Origin: Phocoena phocoena
Lineage: Eukaryota > Chordata > Mammalia > Artiodactyla > Phocoenidae
Direction: 5' to 3'
Assembly (NCBI RefSeq): GCF_963924675.1
Contig: NC_089236.1
Coordinates: 32,387,319-32,451,318, forward strand
Length of the DNA: 64,000 nucleotides
Below are positions 12,150 through 22,830 of the stretch, piece after piece (the first letter of the stretch is position 1; every line of letters starts with the position of its first letter). The position numbers were made by a program, and so were the translations under genes. The notes under the pieces are model-generated. The model was not told the origin of the DNA and ran no database searches. It saw only the letters and a list, made by a program, of their open reading frames with translations.

Positions 12150-12715
12150 CAGAGAATGTACCTTGCCATCCTCTCCAATCTATTCTCCACACAGAAGCCA
12201 AAATAAGTTTTAAAAAATTCTGAGTATGTTCTTTCAGGCTCAAAACTATACAGTGGTTTTTCATGAAAAAAAAAAAATAATTGAACTCCTAGTATGGCCT
12301 TCAAATCTCCTTCTGACTGGGCCCCTGCCTGCCTCTCAACCTTGTCGTGTACATATTCTTCCTTGCTTCCTGGAAAGGCACCAACCACATGAATCCACGT
12401 TTAGTTCCTCAGTTATGCCAAGCTCTGTCCTAGCCCAAGGCCACCTCCCCAGTTACTCCCCGAGCCTGGAACCCTCTCACCCCCAATTTTTTCACCAGTT
12501 AGGTCTCAGACTCAAAGAAGATTCTCTTGATTCTTTCATAGCACCATAACATTTCTTTATACCATTTATTACAGTTTGCCGTCACACACCTTAGGTGTGT
12601 AGTTGTTTGAAGTGGTTCTTTGCTAGTAAACAGCAAGTTCATCGGGGCTATTATTTCCCACAATGCCCGCATGGCTTATCACAGTGCCTGGATGATAGAT
12701 GTTCAATAAAGGCAT
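12150..12715 (+). mobile_element. L2 3' region
   Basis: L2-like order: 'ttctgagtatgttctttcaggctcaaaac', 'cctagtatggccttcaaatctcc', 'cctcccc..cctggaacc', 'accatttattacagtttgcc', and the ending 'cacagtgcctggatgatagatgttcaataaaggc'. Confidence 0.7.
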
Positions 12716-12935
12716 TTGCCAAACAAGTGATTCAACGATGAAATAACAAGAGCAACCAGATGAAAGTTTCTGTAGGAGGTGACATTTGAGGAAAATTTTG
12801 AAGAATTGGTAGAGTTGGGGCAGGAAAAACGTTCCAGAAGAGTGAAGAATGTATAAATGGGAAGTTCAGTGCTTACTGCTTGGAACATGGCAAATAACAG
12901 AGTTTAGTTTAATATAAGGATATGTCTTGGGCAGG

Positions 12936-13465
12936 GATCCACCAACTTATCTGTAAGGGGCTAAATAGCAAAGATTTTAGGCTTTCTGAGCCATGGAGTC
13001 TCTGTGGCAACTACTCACCTCTGCCACTGCAGTGTGAAATGTGACATAGATGGCATGTGAACAGGTGGGTGTGCTTGTGTTCTAACAAAACTTTATTTAC
13101 AAAAATAGGTGATGGGGACTTCCCTGGTGGCGCAGTAGTTAAGAATCCACCTGCCAGTGCAGGGGACACAGGTTCTAGTCCTGGTCTGGGAAGATCCCAC
13201 ATGCCGCGGAGCCACTAAGCCCACGAGCCACAACTACTGAAGCCCGCACACCTAGAGCCCATGCTCTGCAACAAAGAGAAGCCAACACAGTGAGAAGCCT
13301 GTGCACAGCAACAAAGAGTAGCCCCCGCTCGCTGCAACTAGAGGAAGCCCGCGCACAGCAATGAAGACCCAACGCAACCAAAAAATTAATTAATTAATTA
13401 ATTAAAAATAGGTAATGGACCAAATTTGGCCAGTGGTTTGCAGTCTGCTGGCCCCTGGTCCAGGG
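12936..13465 (+). mobile_element. Non-autonomous hAT element, split by a CHR-2 SINE
   Basis: Left part: 'gatccaccaacttatctgtaaggggctaaatagcaaagattttaggctttctgagcc' and 'tctctgtggcaactactcacctctgcc'. Right part after the SINE: 'ggaccaaatttggccagtggtttgcagtctgctggcccctgg', which mirrors the left end as terminal inverted repeat sequence. The central 'aaaactttatttacaaaaatagg' is diagnostic of this family. Confidence 0.8.
13116..13403 (+). mobile_element. CHR-2-type SINE, one internal unit
   Basis: tRNA head, then a body with a single CCACAACTACTGAAG unit, GAAGACCCAACGCAACC near the end, and a (TTAA)n tail. TSDs AAAAATAGGTGATGG (13101-13115) and AAAAATAGGTAATGG (13404-13418). It inserted into the AATAAA-like A/T stretch of a hAT element. 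Confidence 0.95.
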
Positions 13466-13960
13466 AATAATGAGAGGGTTACCATCCATTTGAGGCTGGT
13501 ACAGCACCCTGAATTCTAAACTGTGGATTCAATAAGTTACCAGACAGGTAATAGGCCTACATATGGCCCAAAAAGCCATAGCAAGTTTTAGATAATGAAG
13601 GTATGTGATTAAAGTGGTGTTTTTAGTATGGTTAATCTGGCAGCATCCTCTGATCCCTGAATCAGAAGAGATTAGAGACACAGAGAGGAGCACTTGGGTG
13701 TCTATTGTAATAATAATAATCTAGATAAGAGATGATAAGAGCCTTACTTGAAAAGAATGAACATAAAGCAATAAGGGAAACTGAAATATTAAGTCTGAGG
13801 TCTTCATCCTGAGTATTAGAAAATGGTGCAAGGCTAGTAGGGAAGGAACAGGCAAGTGAGGGGGAAGAAAGCTTTGGTGTTGAGGGAAAATGGCCAGCGG
13901 AGTTCTCACATGTGCAGTTTAGGTAAGAGGAGAACATACAATGGGATATATAACAGATGA

Positions 13961-14343
13961 GAGAAAAGTTAGGGTTCAAGCTAGGGATCTGTGCTGTGGA
14001 TGCAGACTTGGGTGAAAGCCTGAGCGAGTGGAGAGAGGGAGGGCATGGTGCCTGAAGACAGATGTTGGCGATGATCTTCACTGAGACACTGAGTAGAGGA
14101 AGAAAGTGTTAGTAAGTGACCCAGGATAGCAGAGGCCATGGGAAGCAAACAGGGAAGGTCCCACAAGGAAAGGTGAAATCAGGCCCAAACAAATTCCTGT
14201 CCAGAAAGCCAAAAAAAAAACAAATCTGTTTCTGGAATTATTTTTTAAACTATATTCATAACATGGTGCATTAACCAGAAATGATGCACAAAAATTAGCC
14301 TGAGTGAGACTGGCCTTAAGGTTGGTACCACTCTGTTCTATTC
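13961..14343. other. Unannotated DNA
   Basis: No clear repeat or gene. It ends at the 5' TSD of the L1 at 14.36 kb. Confidence 0.4.
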
Positions 14344-14757
14344 AAGAATGAACATGAGGGACGGAGTCAAGATAGTGTCCTAGGAGGATGTGGAATTCAC
14401 ATCTCCTCACAACTAGGGTAACTACCAGGCATCGGTTGGGGACCATGGACACCTAAGGAGACAGGAGGAATGCCCAGTTACCAGCTTGTGGGATCTTGGT
14501 TCCCAGGCCAGAGGTTGTATCTGAGCTCCTGTGGTGGGAGCTCCAAGTCCAAACTGCTGAACTAACAGAGAACCTCAGACCCCAGGGAATATCAATTGGA
14601 ATGAGGCCTCCCAGAGGTCCTAATCTCAGCACCAAGGCCCAGCTCTATCTAACTGCCTGCAAACTCCAGTGCTGGACATCTCAGGCCAAACAACCAGTAA
14701 GACTGGAATACAGCACCACCCATCAAAAAAAATGAAACGACAAAAAACATGTTACAG

Positions 14758-15619
14758 ATGAAGGAGCAAGGTAAAAACCTACAAGACCAAATAAATGAAG
14801 ACAAAATAGGCAACCTGCCTGAAAAAGAATTCAGAGTAATGACAGTAAAGATGATCCAAAATCTCGGAAACAGAATGGAGAAAATACAAGAAACATTTAA
14901 CAAGGATCTAGAAGAACTAAAGAGCAAGCAAACAGTGATGAACAACACAATTACTGAAATTAAAAACACTCTAGAAGGAATCAATAACAGAATAACTGAG
15001 GCAGAAGAACAGATAAGTGATCTGGAAGATAAAATGGTGGAAATAACTGCCAGGGAGCAGAATAAAGAAAAAATAATGAAAAGAATTGAGGACAGTCTCA
15101 GAGACCTCTGGGACAATGTTAAAAGCACCGACATTCAAATTATAAGGGTCCCAGAAGAAGAAAAAAGAAAAGGTCTGAGAAAATATTTGAAGAGATTATA
15201 GTCAGAAACTTCCTTAATATGGGAAAGGAAATAGTCAATCAAGTCCAGGAAGCACAGAGTGTACCATACAGGATAAACTCAAAGAGAAACACACTGAGAT
15301 ACATATTAATCAAACTATCAAAAAATAATACAAAGAAAAAATATTAAAAGCATCGAGGGAAAAGCAACAAATAACATACAAAGGAATACCCATAAGATTA
15401 ACAGCTGATCTTTCAGCAGAAACTCTGCAAGCCAGAAGAGAGTGGCAGGACATATTTAAACTGATGAAAGGGAAAAACCTACAACCAAGATTATTCTACC
15501 CAGCAAGGATCTCATTCAGCTTCAATGGAGAAATTAAAACTTTTACAGATAAGCAAAAGTTAAGAGAATTCAGCACCACCAAACCAGCTTTACAACAAAC
15601 GCTAAAGGAACTTCTCTAG
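14758..15619 (+). pseudogene. L1 ORF1 (RNA-binding protein), broken
   Basis: In an intact L1, ORF1 encodes the trimeric nucleic-acid chaperone that coats L1 RNA. Here about 147 codons are open from the ATG at 14758 (an in-frame ATG three codons upstream, at 14749, is also possible). They show a heptad-rich coiled coil (repeated I/L/M every 3-4 residues, from 'NLGNRMEKIQ' to 'ITEAEEQISDLED'). A frameshift before about 15170 puts the next section out of frame, reaching a stop at 15199-15201. The RRM and C-terminal parts are still recognisable downstream (for example 'aactctgcaagccagaagagagtggcagg') as far as a TAG at 15617-15619. It is non-functional. Confidence 0.85.
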
Positions 15620-15677
15620 GCAGGAAACACAAGAGAAGGAAAAGACCTACAAAAACAAACCCATAACAATTAAGAAA

Positions 15678-18600
15678 ATGGTACTTGGAACATACATATC
15701 GATAATTACCTTAAATGTAAATGGATTAAAGACTCCAACCAAAAGATAGACCAGCTGAATGGATACAAAAACAAGACCTGTACATATGCTGTCTACAAGA
15801 GACCCACTTCAGACCTGGGCACACATACAGACTGAAAGTGAGGGGCTGGAAAAAGATATTCCATGCAAATGGAAATTAAAAGAAAGCTGGAGTAGCAATT
15901 CTCATATCAGAAAAAATAAACTTTAAATTAAAGACTATTACAAGAGACAAAGAAAGACACTACATAATGATCAAGGGATCAATCCAAGAAGATGATATAA
16001 CAATTGTAAATATTTATGTGCCCAACATAAGAGCACCTCAGTACATAAGGCAAATGTTACCAGCCATAAGATGGGAAATCAACAGTAACACAATCACAGT
16101 AGGGGATTTTAACACCCCACTGTCACCAATGAACAGATCATCCAAAATGAAAATAAATAAAGAAACACAAGCTATAATTGACACATTAAACAAGATGGAC
16201 TTAATTGATATTTATAGAACATTCCATCCAAAAACAACAGACTACACTTTCTTCTCAAGTGCTCATGGAACATTCTCCAGGATAGATCATATCTTGGGTC
16301 ACAAATCAAGCCTTGGTAAATTTAAGAAAATTGAAATTGTATCAGATATCTTTTCCTACCACAGTGCCATGAGACTAGGTATCAATTACAGGAATAAAAC
16401 TCTAAAAAATACAAACACATGGAGGCTAAACAATATGCTACTAAATAACCAAGATATCACTGAAGAAATAAAAAAAATACTTAGAAACAAATGAAAACAT
16501 GACGACCCAAAACCTGTGGGATGCAGCAAAAGTAGTTCTAAGAGGGAAGTTTACAGCAATACAATCTTACCTCAAGAAACAAGAAACATCTCAAATAAAC
16601 AACCTACCCTTACACCTAAAGCAATTAGAGAAAGAAGAACAAAAAAACCCTAAAGTTAGCAGAAAGAAAGAAATCATAAAGATCAGATTAGAAATAAATG
16701 AAAAAAAAAAAGAAGGAAACAATAGCAAAGATCAATAAAACTAAAAGCTGGTTCTTTGAGAAGATAAACAAAATTGATAAACCATTAACCAGACTCATCA
16801 AGAAAAAAAGGGAGAAGACTCAAATCAACAGAATTAGAAATGAAAAAGGAGAAGTAACAATTGACACTGCAAAAATACAAAGGATCATGAGAGATTATTA
16901 CAAGCAACTATATGTCAATAAAATGGACCACCTGGAAGAAATGGACAAATTCTTAGAAGAGCACAACCTTCAGAGACTGAACCGGGAAGAAGTAGAAAAT
17001 ATAAACAGACCAATCACAAGTAATGAAATTGAAACTGTGATTAAAAATCTTCCAACAAACAAAAGCCCAGGACCAGATGGCTTCACAGGTGAATTCTATC
17101 AAACATTTAGACAAGAGTTAACATCTATCCTTCTCAAACTCTTCCAAAGTATAGCAGAGGGAGGAATACTCTCGAACATTCTATGAGACAACCATCACCC
17201 TGACACCAAAACCAGACAAAGATGTCACAAAAAACGAAAACTACAGGCCAATATCTCTGATGAACATAGATGCAAAATCCTTAACAAAACACTAGTCAAC
17301 GGAATCCAATGGCACATTAAAAGGATCATACACCATGATCAAGTGGGTTTTATCTCAGGAATGCAATGATTCTTCAACATATGCAAATCAATCAATGTGA
17401 TATACCATATTAACAAATTGAAGGATAAAAACTATATAATAATCACAATAGATGTAGCAAAACGTTTGACAAAATTCAACACCCATTTATGATAAAAACC
17501 CTCCAGAAAGTAGGTATAGAGGGAACCTACCTCAACATAATAAAGGCCATATATAACAAACACACAGCCAACATCATTCTCAATGGTAAAAAACTGAAAC
17601 CATTTCCTCTAAGATCAGGCACAATGCAAGGTTGCCCACTCTCACCACGATTATTCAACATAGCTTTGCAAGTTTTAGCCACAGCAATCAGAGAAGAAAA
17701 AGAAATAGAAGGAATCCAAATTGGAAAAGAAGAAGTAAAACTGTCACTCTTTGCAGATGACATGATACTATACAGAGAGAATCCTAAAGACGCTACCAGA
17801 AAACTATTAGAGCTAATCAATGAATTTGGTAGAGTAACAGGATACAAAATTAATGCACAGAAATCTCTTGTATTCCTATACACTAATGATGAAAAATCTG
17901 AAATAGAAATTAAGGAAACACTCTCATTTACCATTGCAACAAAAAGAATAAAACACCTAGGAATAAACCTACCTAAGGAGACAAACATGTATGTAGAAAA
18001 CTATAGGACACTGATGAAAGAAATTAAAGGTGATACAAACAGATGTAGAGATATACCATGTTCTTGTATTGGAAGAACCAACATTGTGAAAATAACTATA
18101 CTACCCAAAGCAATCTACAGATTCAATGCAATCCCTATCAAACTACCAATGGCATTTTTCACAGAACTAGAACAAAAAATTGCACAATTTGTATGGAAAC
18201 ACAAAAGACCCTGAATAGCCAAAACAATCATGAGAAAGAAAAATGGAGCTGGAGGAATCAGGCTCCTGGACTTCAGACTATGCTACAAAGCTACAGTAAT
18301 CAAGACAGTATGGTACTGGTACAAAAGCAGAAATATAGGTCAATGGAACAGGATAGAAAGCCCAGAGATAAACCCATGCAGATATGGTCACCTTATCTTT
18401 GATGAAGGAGGCAAGAGTATACAATGGAGAAAAGACAGCCTCTTCAATAAGTGGTGCTGGGAAAACTGGACAGCTACATGTAAAAGAATGAAATTAGTAC
18501 ACTTCCTAACACCATACACAAAAATAAACTCAAAGTTGATTAAAGACCTAAACGTAAGGCCAGACACTATAAAACTCTTAAACACACTATGACATGAATT

Positions 18601-19696
18601 ACAACAAGTTCCTTTTTGACTAACCTCCTAGAGAAATGGAAATAAAAACAAAAATAAACAAATGAGACCTAATGAAACTTAAAAGCTTTTGCACAGCAAA
18701 GGAAACCATAAACAAGATGAAAAGACAACCCTCAGAATGGGAGAAAATATTTGCAAATGAAGCAACTGACAAAGGATTAATCTCCAAAATATAAAAGCAG
18801 CTCATGCAGCTAAATATCAAAAAAACAAACAACCCAATCCCAAAATGAGCAGAAGACCTAAATAGACATTTCTTCAAAGAAGATATACATATTGCCAGCA
18901 AACACATGAAAAGACGCTCAAAATCGCTAATCATTAGAAAAATGCAAATCAAACTTACAATGAGGTATCACCTCACACTAGTCAAAATGGCCATCATTAA
19001 AAAATCTACAAACCGGGCTTCCCTGGTGGTGCAGTGGTTGAGAATCTGCCTGCCGATGCAGCGGACACGGGTTCATGCCCCAGTCCGGGAGGATCCCACA
19101 TGCCACAGAGCGGCTGGGCCCATGAGCCATGGCTGCTGATCCTGCACGTCTGGAGCCTGTGCTCCACAACGGGAGAGGCCACAAGGGTGAGAGGCCCGCG
19201 TACTGCAAAAAAAAAAAAAAAAAAATCTACAAACAATAAATGCTGGAGAGGGTGTGGAGAAAAGGGCACCCTCTTTCACTGTTGGTGGGAATGTAAATTA
19301 TTACAGGCACTCTGGAGAACAGTATGGGGGTTCGTTAAAAAACTAAAAATAGAATTACTATATGACACAGCCATCCCAGTACTGGGCATATACTGTGAGA
19401 AAACTATAATTTAAAAAGAGTCATATACTACAGTGTTCATTGCAGCACTATTTACAATATCCAGGACATGGAAGCAACCTAAGTATCCATCGATAGATGA
19501 ATGGGTAAAGAAGATGTGGCACATATAAACAATGGAATATTACTCAGCCATAAAAGGAAACAAAATTGAGTTATCTGTAGTGAGGTGGATGGGCCTAGAG
19601 TCTGTCATATAGAGTGAAGTAAGTCAGAAAGAGAAAAAGATATACTGTATGCTAACACATATATATGGAATCTAAAAAAAAAAAAAATGGTTCTGA
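15678..19696 (+). pseudogene. L1 ORF2 (endonuclease-reverse transcriptase), broken
   Basis: ORF2 of L1 carries an AP-like endonuclease, a reverse transcriptase and a C-terminal cysteine-rich region. An ATG at 15678 starts the familiar 'GTYISIITLNVNGLK' beginning. An open block at 15967-16494 has the endonuclease motifs GDFNTP and RIDHILG. RT fragments follow at 16698-17186 ([13 protein letters not shown]) and 17489-18214, where the catalytic FADD is intact at 17750-17761. Between blocks there are frameshifts and stops (for example near 15746, 16494 and 17187). A CHR-1 SINE at 19014-19219 disrupts the C-terminal part just before the CWRGCGEKG cysteine motif. It cannot make an active protein. 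Confidence 0.9.
19014..19219 (+). mobile_element. CHR-1-type SINE inside L1 copy A
   Basis: Full-length copy with an A-tail. A perfect 15-bp TSD, AAAAAATCTACAAAC, lies at 18999-19013 and 19220-19234, inside L1 ORF2. The insertion site contains a TT/AAAA-type L1 endonuclease target on the opposite strand, as expected for L1-driven SINE mobilisation. Confidence 0.95.
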
Positions 19697-20094
19697 TGAA
19701 CCTAGGGGCAGGACAGGAATAAAGACACAGACATAGAAAATGGACTTGAGCACACGGGGAGGGGGAAGGGTAAGCTGGGACAAAGTGAGAGAGTATCATT
19801 GACATATACACACTACCAGATGTAAAATAGATAGCTAGTGGGAAGCAGCTGCATGGCACAGGGTAATCACCTTTGTGCTTTGCGACCACACAGAGGGGTG
19901 GCATAAGGAGGGTGGGAGGGAGACACAAGAGGGAGGGGATATGGGGATATACATATGCATATAGCTGATTCACTTTGTTATACAGCAGAAAATACGCAAC
20001 ACTGTAATGCAGTTATACTCCAATAAAGATATTAAATTAATTGATTAATTTTAAAAATGCAGAGGTTAAAAAAAAAAAAGAAGAACGAACGTGA

Positions 20095-21734
20095 CACAGA
20101 AAAGCAACAGACCTATTTGCTTTCTTTATCCTAGGCAGGCTTGCATATGTCAAATGACCTGAAAAAATTCGATAATCTGTTCATTTGCTCTTGTCTCTCT
20201 CTGAGACTCCATCGATGGCTGATTTATCAGTGCAGCCGGGGATTGCACAGGGGCATTCTCTGCATTTGCTTTGATGCTCTGATGCCAAAGCACATTATCA
20301 TGACCAAAGGCGGTTAGTTCCACAGAAAACAATGGCTCGTGGTTAATACCACCCTGTTGGCATATAACAGGGGAGATGACTGGCGATAATGCGAGAGCAG
20401 AGAGTTCACTGCAGCTCACGTCTGTCCTTCAGCTGAAGCCTATTGGCACTGTGCTATCATGCTGCCCTGCATTCCCAGGAAGAGTGGGCTGTGTTTGTTC
20501 TTAGAACAAAGGCTCAGCATCCTTCTTGGTCCCAGCTAAAATCAGGAGGGGTGATGTCCATTCGCAGAGGACTGACAAAGGCTGATTTCACTGGATTTTT
20601 TACCTCTCACTCTCTAAGTCAGAGGCCTTTGACTGCAGATTCATGTGGTTAGGCCAGCAGAGAAATTAGCAAAAGGAGGAAAGCAATGATCCTAAATAAC
20701 CTTTCCTGGAAAGGGCCCAATTTATCCTCACCTGCTGATCTCTGCACACTTTCCAGGTACTCTTGAATTTAAATGACTGTTTATTAGTTTCTTTGGATTC
20801 TCTTTATGAAAGATTTACCATTCTGCATTTTATGGAAGAAAAAATTAAAATCTTCTGCAGCATCGCTGGGGATTTTACAATCAGAAAGTAGAAAACTGCA
20901 TTTCAAATTTGAAGCTAATGAGAGCATGTCCTGTAATAGATGGAATGTAAGGCTCTGTGTCTGCAGAGGGAAGGGATGGAGAAAACAGGCTATCTGCCTG
21001 CTGCTGTTCTCTGTCACCAGAAAAATCTCAACTTTACCATCTAACAAGAAAGGTTTGCAGCCTGGAACAAGTCATGCCTCAAGTGAAAAACAACTGTTAC
21101 CAATTCAGTTAACAACGTATGTGATTTTCACAAAGTCATCTGGCTACAGAATAATGAGTCAGTTATTTTTCTAGAATGACTTCTCATGGAGTTTGTGAAT
21201 ACATTTCAAACTTTAACACTACAGTGTTGCAGGTATAAAAGCTACCAGGCCGTAAATTAAGCTGTGCTGTCATTTGCCTTTGCCCCTGCAGATCCATTTT
21301 CCCACCTTCTCTGTGCTGCAGGAGGCTGACATTTAAAAACTCTTTCACCAAATCTCCTTGTTCTCTGGTTTCTGATTAGGCTTGTCCAATAGGGGGTGCC
21401 AGCAGGAGATCAGAGGACAGGATGAGGGAGGCCAGGGTACCTGTCCTTTCCCTGCCAAAGTTTGAGCAGTGGCTGTGTTTTGCCATGTGGCCCCTCCTGT
21501 GGGCTCGGGTCTCAGTGTCTCTTCCTTTGCCCCTGCAGACTCAGGGGCACTAAATGACTTCCCACTCTTTGCCCCTGGTGCTTCCCCATGCTCTGCCATC
21601 TCTTTCATACCTGGCCACACCTCTGGAAGTAGTCCTTTCATTAACTTCTCTTCAGTGAAACCCTTTGAAGGTACCTTTGCTTTCTGACTGCTCCTTGAAG
21701 GAGACCAGGGCAATATTTTAATGATACCCATCTA
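20095..21734. other. Unannotated single-copy DNA
   Basis: No repeat recognised. It holds two copies of the 16-mer CCTTTGCCCCTGCAGA at 21277-21292 and 21524-21539, each resembling a splice acceptor on +. Open frames at 21469-21687 (+) and 21345-21731 (-, 128 codons) overlap the second copy. I recognise no protein family in either. Confidence 0.4.
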
Positions 21735-22760
21735 AAAATATGTAAAGGGAAGTATGGAAATAACTATGTATATCCTAGTCACAATTTGAACAGGACTATT
21801 GGGAAATTTGATAGAATAACTTGATAGAAACTGTTGTGGTCTGAGCGTGGGTTGGAAATCCGGACATAAGGCAGAATGTAAGGAAGATAGAGTTTATTAA
21901 AGAAAAGGATGGCTGCAAGAACAGTGGCTGACTTCCTGGTAGCCAGGGAAAGTTGACAATGAGCATGGGTTTCTTGTCTGTTTTTATAGCCAGGGAAGCT
22001 GCAAGTCATCTGTTGACTGGGCAGAGTACGTATACTTTCAGTGTGCTGAGCGGGAGAAAAATGTGGCAAATGTCTTTCCTTATGTAGGATGGGAAAGGGA
22101 CAGGGCATGCTGCTTGGGAAGGCTCTGAGACATTGCAATGGTCGCATTATGACAGTGTTAGGAGTCCTGTAACTTTTTGTTCTGGCAATATTGGCCCTTT
22201 GAGCTTATCTTGTTCTTTGTCCCTGGAGCACACCAAAGAAACTTGATAGAATAAACCTGAATTTCATCTGGAAGAAAAAGTATTCAAGCACATAGTCCAA
22301 AATTTTCTGAAACATATTTAAAAAGCAAAAGCAATGAAAGAGCTCTCAATTTAGCAGATATGTCAATTGATTTTAATATTTCACAAATTGAAACAAATTA
22401 ACACTTATGCAAGAGCAGAAGACAGATGAGTTAAAGAGAATAGAGAGTCTAGAAATCCACACAAAAAATGTGGGGAAAGTGTTGAGGAATGTATGAAAAT
22501 GGTAGTATTTCCAATCATTAGTGAAAATAATGATTATTTAGTAAAAAGATTTAGGGTAACTGGCCAGCCATTTGTAAAAAGTAAAAAACTGGATTCCCAA
22601 CCTCATTACTTATATCACAACACATTGCAGAGAAATCAAAGATTTTAATGGGAAAAAAACCAAACAATAAAAATACTCAAAGAACATAATTTATAATCTT
22701 GGAGCAATTGTTTATGGTTGTTTCTAATCATGTCAAGTAAATATGAAATAATATAGTTTT
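21735..22760 (+). mobile_element. Old L1 ORF2 fragment, split by an LTR
   Basis: After the LTR, 22243-22760 follows old L1 ORF2 sequence: 'cctgaatttcatctggaagaaaaagtattcaagcac', 'gagagtctagaaatccacac', 'aactggccagccatttgtaaaaag', 'ttataatcttggagcaa'. Before the LTR, 'caggactattgggaaatttgatag' fits the preceding L1 bases. It is much more diverged than the L1s at 14, 22.8 and 53 kb. Confidence 0.65.
21832..22236 (-). mobile_element. Solo endogenous retrovirus LTR
   Basis: Read on the minus strand, this has promoter-like and poly(A) signals in LTR order. There is a TATA-like GGCTATAAAAACAG (about 21985-22000), then TTTAATAAACTC (about 21890-21902), and an end of '...CAGACCACAACA', which gives the canonical CA terminus at 21832. 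The 6-bp direct repeat AGAAAC at 21826-21831 and 22237-22242 fits a retroviral integration duplication, although the outer 5' edge (TTGGTGTG) is not a perfect TG. No internal genes adjoin it. The class was not determined. Confidence 0.7.
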
Positions 22761-22830
22761 CATTCTTAATTGTTATGTAAAATACAAAATTCTGTATACT
22801 TAAGAAAAACTCCACAGTATATATATGAGG

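Larger units (their letters stand above)
11930..13960 (+). mobile_element. Ancient interspersed repeat, class unassigned, in three pieces
   Basis: Pieces at about 11930-12115, 12717-12935 and 13466-13960 follow, in order, a long old mammalian repeat that I remember by its phrases: '..gtgtttactttgtgcagtg', 'ggaggtgacatttgagg', 'gttccagaagagtgaag', 'ggcagcatcctctg', 'gtctattgtaataat..tagataagagatgat'. It is interrupted by L2, a hAT element and a CHR-2 SINE. The family name is not certain. Confidence 0.4.
14358..20080 (+). mobile_element. Near full-length L1 retrotransposon (copy A)
   Basis: It starts in the 5' UTR (GGGACGGAGTCAAGAT-like), then holds ORF1, ORF2, a 3' UTR of about 380 bases and an A-rich end. 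A 14-bp TSD with two changes, AAGAATGAACATGA (14344-14357) and AAGAACGAACGTGA (20081-20094), marks one retrotransposition event. The total is 5.7 kb including a 206-bp CHR-1 SINE. The 3' UTR lineage ('catatagctgattcactttgttatacagcag... caataaagat') differs from that of the L1s at 22.8 and 53 kb. Coding regions carry stops and frameshifts, so the copy is dead. Confidence 0.95.

Noticed and set aside
13681..14081. 139-codon minus frame at 13662-14081
   Set aside because: Overlaps an ancient repeat piece, has overlapping frames in other phases and no splice or protein-family support.
17527..17988. 153-codon minus-strand frame
   Set aside because: Antisense shadow of L1 ORF2; the same antisense frame recurs at 56870-57355.
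15967..18214. Possible host genes with endonuclease and RT domains
   Set aside because: They are parts of L1 copy A with TSDs and frameshifts; not an independent reverse transcriptase or defence system.
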